Part shown: in pieces, positions 48,151 through 61,200 of the stretch | Layout: each line of letters begins with the position of its first letter | Position numbering within the stretch: the first letter of the stretch is position 1 | Source: Cinnamomum chago | Taxonomy: Eukaryota; Streptophyta; Magnoliopsida; Laurales; Lauraceae | Reading direction: 5' to 3' | Assembly: GCA_038049695.1 (NCBI GenBank) | Contig: CP142455.1 | Location: forward strand, 23,535,501-23,599,500 | DNA: 64,000 bases | The notes under the pieces: model-generated | Seen by the model: the letters and a program-made list of their open reading frames with translations, nothing else | What the model was told of the DNA's origin: nothing | Databases searched by the model: none | Position numbers and translations under genes: made by a program

Positions 48151-48649
48151 TTATATTGGTGGAGCCTTTAGCTCATGCACTCAATAGCTCAACTTGCTGA
48201 CTGTATTAAATTTGTTTTTAGAATTCAATATTATCCGTTGGATTATCGGAAATGATTATTTCAGAATCTTATACTATATTTGTCGAATTATTGAAAGTAG
48301 ATAACAAATATTGATAAAGGAAAAAATAAATTTATTTGATTTGTAGAAAATAAGTCCTTTGTTGACCCCACTGACTCGAATTCTTGGAGCCGTCACTGCG
48401 TTTGTATCGGTTTAGCGGGGGCCATTCAGGGGAATAGTCCTATTGGGTCAAAGACCTTAGGAATACTCCCATCATAAAAAAAATCTTTAAAAAAAAAAAA
48501 GCATTTATCTTCTTTAACTTTTTTTTTTTCTATTTGAGTTTTACTATAAGACGTTGCATCTACCACTTTTACTTAGGAATTGCAAAAATTTAACTTGACG
48601 CTTACCCGTAGTATATAAATGGGAATCATGGTTAGGAGCTCCGCATAAC

Positions 48650-48990
48650 TAGGGGTGCTCCCGGGCCGGGTTGGATTTAAGTTTTTGGCCCATTTAATTT
48701 AATATATGGGTTCACCTTGGAATAGAAAGCCTAAAGCGTACCCGGCTCTATTTGGCCCGAGTAAGTAATATATGTAGTTTAGTGACTTATTTACTGAAAC
48801 AAGTAATTAGAAAGCCCAAAAAATGATAGAAATGCCCGGCCTAGCCCCAAGGACTAAATGGGTGGGCTCGGGCTAAGCACTTAAGCCCCGTGTCGGGCCT
48901 GGGGTAGATATGTGCTTGATTTTTTAAGGCGGGCTGGTCTTGGCTGGACAATGATATGCCTCGCATCAGCCCGGCCCATGAGCAACCCTA
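48650..48990. mobile_element. hAT-like MITE with 8-bp target duplication
   Basis: Starts TAGGGGTGCTCCCGGGC and, complemented, the right end reads TAGGGTTGCTCATGGGC. The flanks CGCATAAC (48642-48649) and CACATAAC (48991-48998) match at 7 of 8. No coding capacity. Confidence 0.75.
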
Positions 48991-49282
48991 CACATAACCC
49001 ACCTATCCCATTTAATTGGCTTGTTAGACTGGCTCGCATTAGGAAACTCATTCAAACAATTTAGAACTTAGAATAATTTATTTTATGTGGAATGGATTGA
49101 ACTTGTGAAATGTGTAGGGTTTTTTTATTTTTCTTGCAACTTAAAAATAGCCTAAGTATTTGAAATGAATGGGGTTTGAGCCAAGCTTCTACAAGTTTAG
49201 TAGGGTTAAATGGGTTATATGCGAGTTATGTGAGTCCAGTCAGGTTGACCTCACTCAGTGAGGATTGAAGTTACTTGGCCCT

Positions 49283-49474
49283 AACCCCAAGGGGTAGTTC
49301 AGTTGGCCTAGGACTACGGTTTGCACCCGGAGGTTGTGGGTTCGAAACTGCTCTACCATACTGGGGCCACAGGGGAATTTTACCCGGCTTTCTCTCCTGG
49401 GCCCGTAGGGATTATTCTGGCCCAAAGGGTTAGGAACCCTACGTTATCAAAAAAAAAAAAAAAAAAAAAAAAAA
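49283..49474 (+). mobile_element. tRNA-derived SINE with 16-bp target duplication
   Basis: A-box-like TAGTTCAGTTGG and B-box-like GGGTTCGAAACTG (pol III promoter), a short body and an A-run of about 26. The perfect 16-bp repeat GAAGTTACTTGGCCCT flanks it (49267-49282 and 49475-49490). The sister repeat at about 47774 is the empty site. It is not a tRNA gene: it has no acceptor-stem pairing and ends in poly-A. Confidence 0.92.
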
Positions 49475-49807
49475 GAAGTTACTTGGCCCTTTTTAAGAGA
49501 AGGTTGGACATGGGCCGGAAACCTTGTCAACCCGTCCCATGTTGACCTTACACAACCCTGACGTATTTGCTACCTTACTTATGCTACGTCACAAGTTTGC
49601 CTATCGGAGACACCAAACATGCTATTAGACTTTGTTGTCTTACGATATGGTCTATTTGTAGAAAGGTTAAATTGAAACAACTTGACCAGTCTGCATTGAG
49701 TCTAATTGATGGATTTGAATAGATCTTTAAGTGCAAAAATATAAGAAAATATTCAAGCGTTTGAGATGAGATTGTTTTGAAAATCTGATTGGATAAGCTT
49801 TTCATTG

Positions 49808-49809
<2 letters not shown>

Positions 49810-49851
<42 letters not shown>
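49810..49851. repeat. (TA)n microsatellite
   Basis: About 21 TA units. Similar runs lie at 11457-11494 and 21371-21408. Confidence 0.95.
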
Positions 49852-49855
<4 letters not shown>

Positions 49856-50448
49856 AAAACAAGTTGAGGATGGACAACAAATTAGGAAGGTCAGTATCAC
49901 TACATTAACCTTCCATTCACAGTGGTGATGCTTTGCTCAAGGTCACACACTTCCCCGTGAGGCCATCTACTGCTCCTCAACCTCATGATCTATCTCGAAA
50001 TCTAAAAAAAAACCAATACAATTATAAGTATAAAACTCCACAAGTAAACAGACTATAAAACCGTAGTAAACGATTAATAATCAATTGGCAGATATTTTTA
50101 GGCTACGAAATATGACTACGGACATCTCCAAAGTAAATAATCAATTACTTAAGCTTTAGTAACAAGAGAAATAGATTGAACCATTATAGCAAATAAAGAG
50201 CATGATAAAATGTAGATGTGACACAAGTCATGGGGAAAAATTCTGAATCTAGGAAGAGCATATCCTTAGTGTTAATCAAACACAAATTTATTGTGACCGA
50301 TTGGATTTTAACCCATAACTTCAGCAACTAGATTTATTTTTTACCTTTTTCTTACTGTTGTGCGTAATCCCTGAACTTATTTGACATAACCTTTTCCCTT
50401 TATTCGAGTTGAGGATGGACACTCATAACGAATTAGGAGAGTCAGGAT

Positions 50449-50873
50449 CATAGTTATTAATTTCGTTTCATTTTAGCCGAAATAGCCGAAATTTTTCGTT
50501 TCGGTCAAGTGGCTGAACTTTTCAGTTAGAATTTCGGTCAAGCTCGGCTGAAATTCAAGATTTCGTCCGAAATGTGACTTTTTGGCCGAAATGGAATTTT
50601 ACATAATTAGTTTTTTTTTTTACTTTTTTTACACAAATATATTTTGTATTTCTTATATTTCACAAAATATAATTCCAAAAAAATTAATATAATGGATTAA
50701 ATCTATATTTATTACTTTTTTTTTATTTTTTTTACTTATATATGTATATATATTATGTTATATTTTCTCCGAAATGTATTTCCGAAAAGTTTAGCCGAAA
50801 TCCCGAATCGGCCGAAACTTTTCATTTTGCAGACCAGAGTGAAATGAGGTCTGAAACGATATTAACAGCTATG
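50449..50873. mobile_element. hAT-like MITE rich in CCGAAA motifs
   Basis: TIRs are CATAGTTATTAATTTCGTTTC and, complemented at the right, CATAGCTGTTAATATCGTTTC. The perfect 8-bp duplication GTCAGGAT flanks it (50441-50448 and 50874-50881). The interior repeats AGCCGAAAT/ATTTCGGC in both orientations. Confidence 0.85.
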
Positions 50874-50881
50874 GTCAGGAT

Positions 50882-53590
50882 TCAATTACATTTTTTTATT
50901 TTTTTTTATTTTAAAATAAAAAAATTACTTACAAACCGGATTCAAGCGTGCAATCCACTACATCTACTTTACAAATGTCCTTTTTATCGATTTTGTTAAA
51001 GAGTTTATGGTATTATATTTTAAGTAGAGTCCGTATTTCCTGAGTGGTCTTATTCTTTTTGTAAGTGGAATTTGCGAAACTCGTCTTGGGGCCAACCTAT
51101 TAACAATCCAAACTATTAATATTGAATGCAATCCCCTCCTATAGTATATTTTAAAATTTTAATTAAATATGACTTGGTTTCACCTAAGAGTGAGCACATG
51201 ATTGGATAGTTATTAATTTCGCACCGTTTCAACCCACTTCGACCCCTACACACACAAAATCAGTAAACCCACGATCAAAATTGCCCTGACCAAATTTATC
51301 CCTACCTATTCCCATCCCTGGTTAGTAGTTGGGAAAGGTCCAAGCTGGGATCAATAAGACCTGGATAAAATGATCTATATACTCACATTTTTCGAAAATA
51401 AGAGCTGCTTAACGAAGCATCATATTTCCAAATAATCTCAAAACCAACCAACCAACAAACAGTTATTAACAGAGCTTCTTCCCAACCTCTTCATTCGAAT
51501 TTGGGGAAAAGCTACACTGCAGGAACGTGGTATGTGGGTTTTATCCTTCATAGATATCTCTCTTTCTATCTTTTAGTATTTGTGATTTATTTAAGCCTGA
51601 GCATTCCACTTTAATTAGGTGACCACCCATGTATCTAGTATTATTATTATTATATTGAGAGGGACTGATTTTTTTTTTTTTTTTGAATGTTAATTGAGAG
51701 GGACTGATTCCAATTGAGAAATCAGTTCCAATTTGTACAATTGATTTTGACCTTCCCAATTTCTTTTGACCGCTCTCAATGCCCTTTATTCCACATCCCT
51801 TATCTCACGTTTTTGCTCTGGGATAAAGCGAAGAGAAATTCTCCCATTTGACCATTTGCTGCCGTCATCTCCTTCATCGAGTTGTAATGTATACCAGCTA
51901 TATGTTATATCTTGATTGATTGATTCTCCTTTTTTTTTTTTTTTATTCCTTTTTAGATCTAGATTTTGGTTCTCTTTAAACATCTTAATCTCAATTGGTT
52001 ATGAAGAACATTATGTCTACTCACCATTTGTTGTAATGTTATAATGGTTTTCTGCACACCAACTATATGTTAAAATGCTTGAGTCAATTGTCATTGTCAT
52101 AGTATTCTTGTTTTCCAGTTCACGCATCCATTATGTATGACAAGGACCTCATTGATTTTGGATTATCATTATGTATGACAAGGACCTCATTGATTTTGGA
52201 TTATCATTATGTATGACAAGGACCTCACTTATTCTATTGTATGGTGACAGTAACTATGGTGTGTTGAGGAGATAGGGAAGTACAAATGCCACTATAATCT
52301 TATGTGATTATGTGATTTCCACAAAAAAGTGTTTCTTTCTGATGTCCCACTCAAATGGAGCTGTTTAGTGCTTTTCCCTTGTATATTAGATTCCAAAGGG
52401 TTTATGCATGCCGGTTTGATTCCTGTATGTTTTGCCCCAATTCATCTATTTCTTTATGAGAAATTCTTATATAAGAGCATTTTTTTGCAATTATTTTATT
52501 GGGGTTTTTTAATTAATTTTTTACATTGCTGAATTACGTGTTCTCAGAAACAGGCCATATGATAGGGAGTTAAGAGACTGGGGGTTCTACAACTACTCAA
52601 ACCAAGTGGGTCATCATAATTTCTTTTTTCAGTATTTTGCATTTGGTTTCTGAGTTACTTGAACATTGTTATTGAAGTATCCAAAGGTTGTCTCTTATTG
52701 GGGCTTTTGTTGATCCTGAACATCCTTTTTTACATTGAACGTGAATCAGTGAATCATTATGCTGTTTCCTTCTTAACTATCAATTTGGATTGTATTCAGT
52801 AAAATTAAAAGGTAGTTCAGATGCTTGAGCTTTTCGGAGCATGGCTTTCCACCATGTAGCCTCCCCAGGCCAATGTTCTATTTTTTTTTTTTTCCTTTTT
52901 CTTTCCCAATGTTTTAGGATCACTTGTACATGTCTCACGTGTAGAAACAAAGCATGCGATACTCTTGTATCTTATAATTCGTTGTGATGTACATAATGTA
53001 TGCATCGTTTCCATTTTTAGTAAATTTTTTACCACAACACAACCACACACATGCACAACCACCCACACACGCACACAAGATTTAAATAGAAAAAAAGATG
53101 GAAAAAATAGAGGAAAAGAAAAGGAAAAGTTGGTTGATTATTAAAGATATTTACTTAAAGATACTCAAAAGAAAGAGTACAAACATTAAGCGATACTAGA
53201 AAAAATTTAAAATCAAAGATCTAGATCTTTCCATATATTGAATCCAAAGGTTTCTGAAAAGAAAAGAAATGACAAGAATGGTTAGGAAAAGAAGCCCTTT
53301 AAACACCAATCAAAATTGTACATAATAAAAAGGAGAAAAAATGAAAAAAAAAATCTTTGAAAAAAGATAATATACCTAAAATGTAGATGGATTGAATTGA
53401 TTGGTGTTAAAAACCTTGTACAAGACCCCATGATTGAAACCCTAACCCGCATTTCCGAAATCATGTTTAAAATAAATCATCCTCTGTAATGATCTAATAA
53501 AAGAATAGCAACAGAAATTATTTATGAAAAATGCATAAGGATCATATGAGTCATGATGTAATTCTGGTTTTAGAGAGCTTTTAAAGGAGG
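50882..53590. other. Intergenic, nothing recognised apart from a short tandem repeat
   Basis: AT-rich DNA with poly-T/A runs. The one clear structure is the 38-bp tandem repeat at 52133-52238. No reading frame here resembles a known protein. Confidence 0.5.
52133..52238. repeat. 38-bp tandem repeat, about 2.7 copies
   Basis: ATGTATGACAAGGACCTCAT plus ATTTTGGATTATC recurs with anchors at 52133, 52171 and 52209. Confidence 0.9.
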
Positions 53591-53849
53591 ACAAAATGCA
53601 TTTAAATCATTTAATTTTTTTTTTCATTTTACATTCTAGATGCGGAGATGCATACAGAAATTATTTATACGTGGATGAATTCTTATTTTCAATGAAAAAT
53701 ACAAATTCCTATTTTCACATCAAGGTACACAAAGTATTATTAGACAATCTAGAATGTCGTTTCACATCATTGAAAATAATTTACCATGTGACCTATTTTT
53801 ACCATCTAAATATAATTTAGACTAAATATTATTTAAAAATTATATTATT

Positions 53850-53890
53850 TTAAATATTATAAATTATAGCACGGGCGTATTTTGCTAGTC
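53850..53890. mobile_element. Helitron-like 3' end
   Basis: TATAGCACGGGCGTATTTTGCTAG followed by T resembles the end at 21226. The matching 5' end was not identified. Confidence 0.35.
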
Positions 53891-55039
53891 TATATGATAT
53901 TTTCTGTTGTTAGGCTCTTCACCAAATGTGGTTTTTTTTATTTTTATTTTTTATATGTTACTCTATTTGTTCGATTGAAGGAGTTGCATTTGAAATTTCT
54001 CGTCGGAGCACTTATGGTTACTGAATTCTGGTTTGAAAACTGTGTGATTTCGGCTAATGGGACTTCAAAGGGATTGATGGATTGAGAAATGGGATGGGAT
54101 TGGGTGTGGATAACAGAGATTAGGTTGAAATATATTGTTTTAGTAGTAAATATGAGATGTCGTAATCTTGATATTGTTTTTAGTATATATTAATTACTGC
54201 AGTCATTAATGGTAAATGGGTTGGGGAAGGATTCTAATTTATTAAAGAGGGGGTTAGGTGTAGAGGATATAGAATCTTTTATGTTTAGATGGTAATATCA
54301 TGGTTTTTCATTTGAGAAACTTAGAGCAAATGGCGAGAGTAATTTCTAATGCACTTACTGTTTGGGCTCATTTGGTCGGTTAGATGTTCTTATGTTTGCT
54401 CCTAATTAAAAATTCTTAGGAATTCACTATAAAGTGAGGTCTAAAGAATGAAAATTAAAGAGGTGAGAAGTGAAGGATATAAGGTAGATATGTAGAAGTG
54501 AGGCTCACTTTTGTAGGATTTTATTAGGGTGATGGTTGGGTAATCAACTCCCACTAAAATAAATGAGTATATGGTGGTCATTCTGTAAATTTTCACTTTT
54601 ACCTTTACCCTTTCATAGAAATGCATTGTTTGGAATTCCTAGGAATTCAATACCAAGCAAACAAATGGGGCCAAGTATTGAATTAATAAGAACTCATAGT
54701 GGAGAGGTTTTTATCAAGAGAATACCAAAGTTATGAGCAATAATGATATAAGGTGGAATTGTGGACGGCTCCATCACTTTGTTAGTATTTACTTTAGTAG
54801 GGTGATGGGTAAGTACTAATTTTCTAATATAATCAAGATTATTTGTGGATCTTCACCTTTGATCCTTACTTGAAAGAACGTGAACACCTAGAAGTTTAGT
54901 ATCGATAATAGACCATGTAAAGTGAAATTAGCCATGAAATGTTAAGAGTAAAAAGGATTTATGCTTTGTTTCTATTCATGGTTTATCTTTTTACTGGTAA
55001 TATCTATATCTTTAAATTGGAAAAAACTAATGCAAAAAT
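53891..55039. other. Intergenic; possible Tourist-like ends only
   Basis: Near 54358 (TTGGGCTCATTTGGTC) and 54674 (complement TTGGCCCCATTTGTTT) are weakly inverted ends, with AGGAATTC words inside each. The evidence is too weak for a separate element. No gene. Confidence 0.35.
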
Positions 55040-56147
55040 CAAGCAAAGAGGAAAAAATCTGTATATGGACTTCATCAATCTATAAAAAGATTATGGCAGG
55101 GCACCTGGAAATTTAATTTGATGGGTTTTAAATAAAATGAATGTTCCAAGAGGTTATACTGAAATTATTAAAGACATGTACGGAGGAGTGGTAATGAGTG
55201 TGAGACTTACCCGTGGAGAGACATGTGTGTTTCTAGTGACCATATGTTTGCATTAAGGGTCAGTTCTAAGCCCTTAGCTCTTTGTATTGATTATAGATGA
55301 GTTAATTGCTCATATTCAATAGGAGGTGCCTTGGTGTATGTTGTTTGCGAATGATAAAATATTGGAGGATGAATCAAGAGATGGTATGTATGCAAAACTC
55401 AAGAGATGACGAGAGACTTTAGAATCCAAAGGCTTTAAAATAAGTCTTACAAAGACGGAATATATGGATTGCAAATTCAGTGGGCATTTACAAAAAGCTG
55501 AAGTTATTGTGAGAATTGAAGCTCAGGAGATGCCACAAAGAGATTCTTTCTGTTACTTTAACTTGATAATTAGTAATGATGGGGAGATTGATGAATATGT
55601 AGAACATAGGATAAAAATGGGATGATTGAAGTGGAGACTTGCTTCTAGAGTGCTTTGTGACCAACGAATTCCACCAAGATTGAAGGAAAATTTTTATAAG
55701 ACAGTGATTAGAAGAAGACTAACTATGATCTATGGAGCAGAATGTTAGTTAATCAAAAAGCAACATATGCACAAAGTAGATGTAGAAGAGATGAGAATGT
55801 TGAGGTGGATGTGTGGTAAAAGTAGGAATGATAAAATTAGATATGAATGTTTTCGAGAGCATTTAGTAGTAGCATCAATAGGGGATAAAATTAGAGAAAG
55901 CCGTTTGAGATGGTTTGGGCATGTCCAACGCAGGCCTACAGCGGTGCCGATAAGGAAAAGTTTGCCATGTAGGTTGATGGCCCACCAAGGGGAAGGGGTA
56001 GGCTGAAGAGGACGTGGATGAAGGTAGTAAAAATAAATCTGAAGAAGTGCAACATATCTGAGTATTTGACTCAAAATAGTTCGGAATGGAGAAACAAAAT
56101 TCATGTAGCTGACACCAACATAGTTTGGACAAGGCTTTGATGATGAT
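55040..56147 (+). mobile_element. RTE-type LINE remnant (reverse transcriptase C-terminal part)
   Basis: Broken frames carry RTE-family phrases: NLYMDFI near 55060, NVPRGYTEIIKDMYGG near 55140, FANDKILEDESRDG near 55350, LESKGFKISLTKTEYM near 55420, MRMLRWMCGKSRNDKIRYE near 55790, and RLRWFGHVQRRP near 55905. It ends GACAAGGCTTTGATGATGATC, the usual RTE tail. Several stops make it non-functional. It lacks the endonuclease and most of the reverse transcriptase. Confidence 0.85.
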
Positions 56148-56569
56148 CTACTTCATTAAGACAATGGAAGTGTGTACAAAAGTATAACACATGAATAAGT
56201 ACAATTTCATGTTCAACAAAAAGAAACAGGAACCACAGGTTTGGGAATGGCTCTCTTATTGAAGTCAGGAATAGGGTAAGGACTAGATTTATATATCTTG
56301 AGGTTTGTCCATATGGATTCAATATTTCAGTTTGGCCTTCATATTGTAAGCATTAAAGTAGTTGAACAATTAGAAGCTTTACTTCAGCAGTAGCTCCTCT
56401 AACTGTGTGCCTAAGCTTGCCATTTGTTAGTAAATGAAACTCCTAATGCCGATTGCAATAAAATATAAGTTGAAACTCCTCATAGGATACATTCCTATAG
56501 AAGGAGACTAGAGACATTCAATAGAGATAAAAGAGGTTTTGTCGAGGTGATAACTACTACAAGGTTGGT

Positions 56570-56650
56570 CATTTAAGCAAGCATTGTCATCATTGTCACC
56601 TCAACCCTATCCTATCTTTCTGGGGTCGGCTTGAAGAGTTCTATTATTTA
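56570..56650 (-). mobile_element. RTE LINE 3'-tail fragment
   Basis: CATCATTGTCACCTCAACCC followed by TTTCTGGGGTCGGCTTGAAG resembles the reverse complement of plant RTE 3' ends. It is short and without a coding part. Confidence 0.35.
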
Positions 56651-58056
56651 ACTATAAAAAAACTATATAACTATCATTATAACTAAAACGGGTATAAGCA
56701 ACCCTGAGGGATACTTCTGTTCACCTCTGAGACACGGCCACCTTGATTGAAGCACAAGTACTTCTACTCCTTCTAGCCTTCCATTTTATGCATGCATATA
56801 TTTCTCGGTTTTTCCAGTGAGGAAGGAACAAATTTGGAAGATAAGAAGGCTTGAGTAACCACTATCTCATTATTGGAACTGGCTGCCCCCATGATGTTTG
56901 TCCTTGACTAGGTGTCCTGGTACAGTTCACATGTAGGCTATGGGCCTCTCCGGGAACCAGTGAGGCTCTTCTATCTTGATTGACTTTCCTTGATGAAATA
57001 GGACATCGTGGCTGTTCTTGTACTTGATTTCATTGACTACAAAAGAAAATGCATGTCTTTCTACCAAAAGAGGAAGTGCGCATACTCTACTCTTGCTCTC
57101 TATATCTGTTTAACTGTATTAATCTCTCTACCCACACCTTTAAAGTAGGTTTGGTTCCAATCTGTGCTTAATGTATGGGGTTCAAGCAGTTCATCACAAG
57201 CCCTGCCATATAGATACCCTGATCCAATAATCATGCTGTTACTCATGTAAAGGGCTTTGTGTGAATGAAAACTAGGACATAGCAAAAAAGGAGAGGCCAA
57301 TTATCCACATTCAACATGCATGTGTTGCACTTGCTGGCTACATTATCCTGTGTTTTGGGGTGAAGGCCTGATGTGGCTTTGATCTCAAATGTGTGGCACA
57401 TGCATCTACTTGTATAGAGGGTGCTCAAGTAGTGCAAAACTCTTGGTTTTGTAGAGGGAAAAATAAATGTATTCCTCTAAAGAGTTGGCCATTTTTTTTT
57501 TTTTGTCTTTGATGAATGTATTTTTTTTTTTACTCTTAGGGCCTGTTTGTTGAATTCAATTCCTAGGAATTCTAAGATTTAGAATTTCTGTAAGTGGTTA
57601 AAAATGAAAGACTGGAAGGTGAACATCCAAAATGACCACTGAATAACCTCATTAGAAATGGAAATTAGATGAAAGGAAGATGGGAAATGAATGTCTAGTC
57701 ATTACAACGAAACTTTTAAGAAGAGGAACTTTGGGAGCAATTTCTGTTGTGATCTCTATGTTCTCAAGAACTTTGGGAGCAGTTTCTGTTGTGGTATCTA
57801 TGTTCCCCTTTGTGTGTGTATGTGTCCACCCTTTTTCCGTTACTGGAAGTTCCTTTAAAGGGACATCTCTTTGGTTCTTGGATCCATTTGTAGTGCTGAT
57901 AGTTACCCAAACACAAGTCTACTGCTTTAACCTTTGACGATTATTGCCACAAATATTTGTTTTGGGTATTTACCTTCTCACGAAAATATTGAGATATTTT
58001 TCGAATTTTTCATTTTCAGAATTTCATTGGGAAAATTCTCATAAAATAAAATTTTA
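56651..58056. other. Intergenic, nothing firmly recognised
   Basis: A segment near 57716-57800 repeats AACTTTGGGAGCARTTTCTG twice. At 57537, TTAGGGCCTGTTTGTTGAAT resembles a Tourist-type left end without a clear partner. No gene. Confidence 0.4.
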
Positions 58057-58265
58057 ATCTCAGAAACAAAATAATCTATTGGATTCTAGGCATTGTTCAT
58101 TGCTGGATCTTCACATGATTAAAATGCTTCAAATCTGCTAAAGAGAAATGAAAATTTTTAATCTCAGAAACATAATAATCTATTGGATACTAGGCATTGC
58201 TCATTGCTGGATCTTCACATGATTAAAATGCTTCAAATCTGCTAAATAAAGGCTTTCTTCTACCT
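58057..58265. repeat. About 104-bp tandem repeat at the left edge of block B
   Basis: AATCTCAGAAAC...CTATTGGAT...GCTGGATCTTCACATGATTA occurs twice in a row (58057 and 58161). Block A starts inside the corresponding array at position 1. Confidence 0.8.
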
Positions 58266-61200
58266 TCTTCAATCCCAATTCTTTTCTTTCCTTTTGGTGA
58301 CAGGATCCCCCCTATTGGCTATAGCTACAATTGCAAGTGACTAGCCTTTGCACTTGTCCACAATAACAAAAGCTACTGACACTAGCTCTCATGGGCTAGA
58401 TTTTGTTTGTATGAGTGGCAATTTGATGCCTCATAGCGATGCTTTTTTGGAAGAAAATGATGTTCTGCATTAGAATCATGAATCCACACTTGTTTTCATG
58501 GTGGGCCATGCGTTTCATCTACTCATCAATGAGATCCTCTACATCTTACTCTACATCACATACTTGTTTTATCCATGTTATCTTTTCTAAATTGCTGTCT
58601 TTCCTTTCTAAGTGCTTTCATTAAGAAGAATCTATGCTGTCCAGCTCGCACTGTATGCAACACACACACACACACACAGTTCTGCACTTGGTCACTGCAG
58701 CTTATCAATTCAGGGTTGGATCCGCTTGATGGCCTGTTCTCGGTTCTGAATTTTATCACCCCCCTGTTATGGATGTGGAGTAGAATTCCACCATATCATA
58801 AGGGTCTGTTTTCCCTTCATTATGACTGAATGTGTCGAGATGGCCCATGAGATGCAGCGAGTCCTTTTGGTTGAGGTCTGCAAATACTATTTACCAATAA
58901 GGCTCATGAGGCAAGGCCAGTCGAAAATAGTCAAGCTTTTTGGATATAGGAAGGCTGGACCCAGCTTAATTCTATTTCAAATCCTGTAGGTCATGGTTTT
59001 AAAACCTCAGTTATACTGTTTTTTCCTTTTTTTACCCATGGGCCAATGCATGATGGTTTTAGCCATCACTGATAAGTTTCGTATGGGTTCAGTCCAAAAA
59101 CTAATTGTGCTGAAGCTTCATTGTCACCACCTTTACATTCTATCTTGTCAATTTATTTACGTCCAAAAAGCCCAAACAGAAATTACATGAATGATATAAA
59201 TTTTTTTTTCTCTGAACATATCTTGAAAATTTTTCTTTGAGGAAATTACTGGAAAAATCACCTTAGATGTCCGGTGCACCAAAAAGGCCTCATAATTCCT
59301 CTATAACAGTAATTCACTTGTATTTGAGCAACAATATTTTTGCTCGTGTCAGTTGAGTGACGTTATTGTCGCTTGTCTCTTCTTCTTCCTCATCTTTCTT
59401 CCTCTTCTCCTTGTTTCTCCATCTTTTCCACTTGATTCCTCACCCAACCTGCGAAAAGCTCTACTATTCAATGCTGTGAAATTCTATGCTTTCTAGGCTC
59501 GATCCGGAAAACCTCATAGCATAAATTCCTCAATAGCGATAGTGAGATCTTGAAACCCCAAGACCCCAAATGATGGAGATGAAGAAGGAGATAAATCCAC
59601 TGAAGAAATCCAACATTGTCATTTTTTAGAGAAACCTATTTCATGAAACTAATTTTCTTGCAATGGGTGCCTCTAGATTTTTTAGATGGAGCTCTTTTTT
59701 ATGGGGATGAAGAATTAACTTGTGTTTTTGCAATGGGAAGAAAAAGAGTGTTAGAGGGTGAATGAGAAGTGATTTTTGATGGAAATGGAAGCTTGTGATG
59801 TGGGTTTTCTGATACTGGAAGAAAAAGAGTGTTTGGGTAAAGAGAGCTGATTTTGATGGAAGTGGAAGCCTAGTGTGGGATTTTGAGAATGGAAGGGAGA
59901 TGGAAGACCATTGGAGAGAGACTGCAGAGGTAGTGGGTTGGGCGAGAAATGGAGTGGGGTAGATGGAGAAAGAGGAGGGAGAAGAGGAAGAAAAAAGACG
60001 AGTGACGATATCATCGCGCAACAAAAGTAAAAACGGGCAAGAGGGCCTTTACTTTTACCACTGAACTATGAGTTCCTTTTTGGTGCACGGGACATTTAAA
60101 GAGATTTTTCCGGTAATTTCTTCTTTTTCTATTGTAAAGAAAAAAAAAAAAAGATGTCAGTGTAGAACCTGTAAATTGGCCGAGATGTAAAGGTCATGTC
60201 TATACAGTATCTACAACACTTTTAAAACCATGGATGACATGGATATTTCAGAATTTCTAACTCTTCTTATTATTTAGTATAATTTTTTAAGTGGTTTATA
60301 ATTATTGTATGCTTGACATCTCATCATTCTCCTGTACGCTCAAATCTATTGAAATGACGCCGGTATCACTTTGATTGATGAACCTTGCTACATACACATG
60401 GCATGGGTAACATCCTGGGGGTGTATTTGTGGGATGAGAGGAATTTGCAAGAGAGAAAAATTATCTTTATTTTTTGGGCAACCCGTTGTCCTTCATTTGT
60501 TTTGACGTATTTGAAGGATTCTAATTCTAATGTGGTAGAATCCGACACGCGGCCGGATATTTAAGTGCATTTCGGTGATTGGGAAGCTTTGCGGATCGCT
60601 TTGCCTCTGCCTCTCAACCTAGGATGGAATGTACCGACCTATGGCTCCATTATCTCTTAATTAGGTAGTCTTAAAGAGTCACACTTCTTCTCAAAGATTT
60701 CTTGGCCAAGAAACCCACATCCCCTAATCCATCCGAGTCTTTGACAAGAACATATCAAGTCTTAGTTAAAGTGGGAGTCATAACATGTCTTTGCCTTTCC
60801 CATGCTTAATGTGACATGGGACCTTTGACATGTGGGCCACACGATTTTCTGTAGGTATTTGACTCGTGTAAATGAAAAAAAAAAAAGAATTTATTTTTAT
60901 CGATAAAGAGAATTTCAATTTCCTATGTGAGGGATTGGAATGTAGGATTTCTTTCTGTCCTTTTCAGAAATAGAAATCCACAAACAATACAATCCTTTTA
61001 CAGTTTACTGTACAAATGCACCCAAAAGAAGCCAAATTCCTCATGGATAGATCTTCCAATCTGGTTGGCTTTACAATCATAGTTCAATCCATTTGAGGCA
61101 TGTCCCATCAGATCAGCAGTTCTGGGTCACTGGGCCATTGTTCCTCTTTGGAGTTTAGGGAATTACCAGTTTATGACAAATGTTGGCAGCGTCCCTAATG

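Noticed and set aside
49283..49360. tRNA gene
   Set aside because: A and B boxes are present, but it lacks cloverleaf pairing, ends in poly-A and has a 16-bp target duplication: a SINE.
54350..54680. Tourist-like MITE
   Set aside because: The inverted ends match at only about three quarters of positions and no clean target duplication was found.
55745..56132. Minus-strand frames of 85-119 residues
   Set aside because: They are antisense shadows of the RTE LINE remnant on the plus strand.
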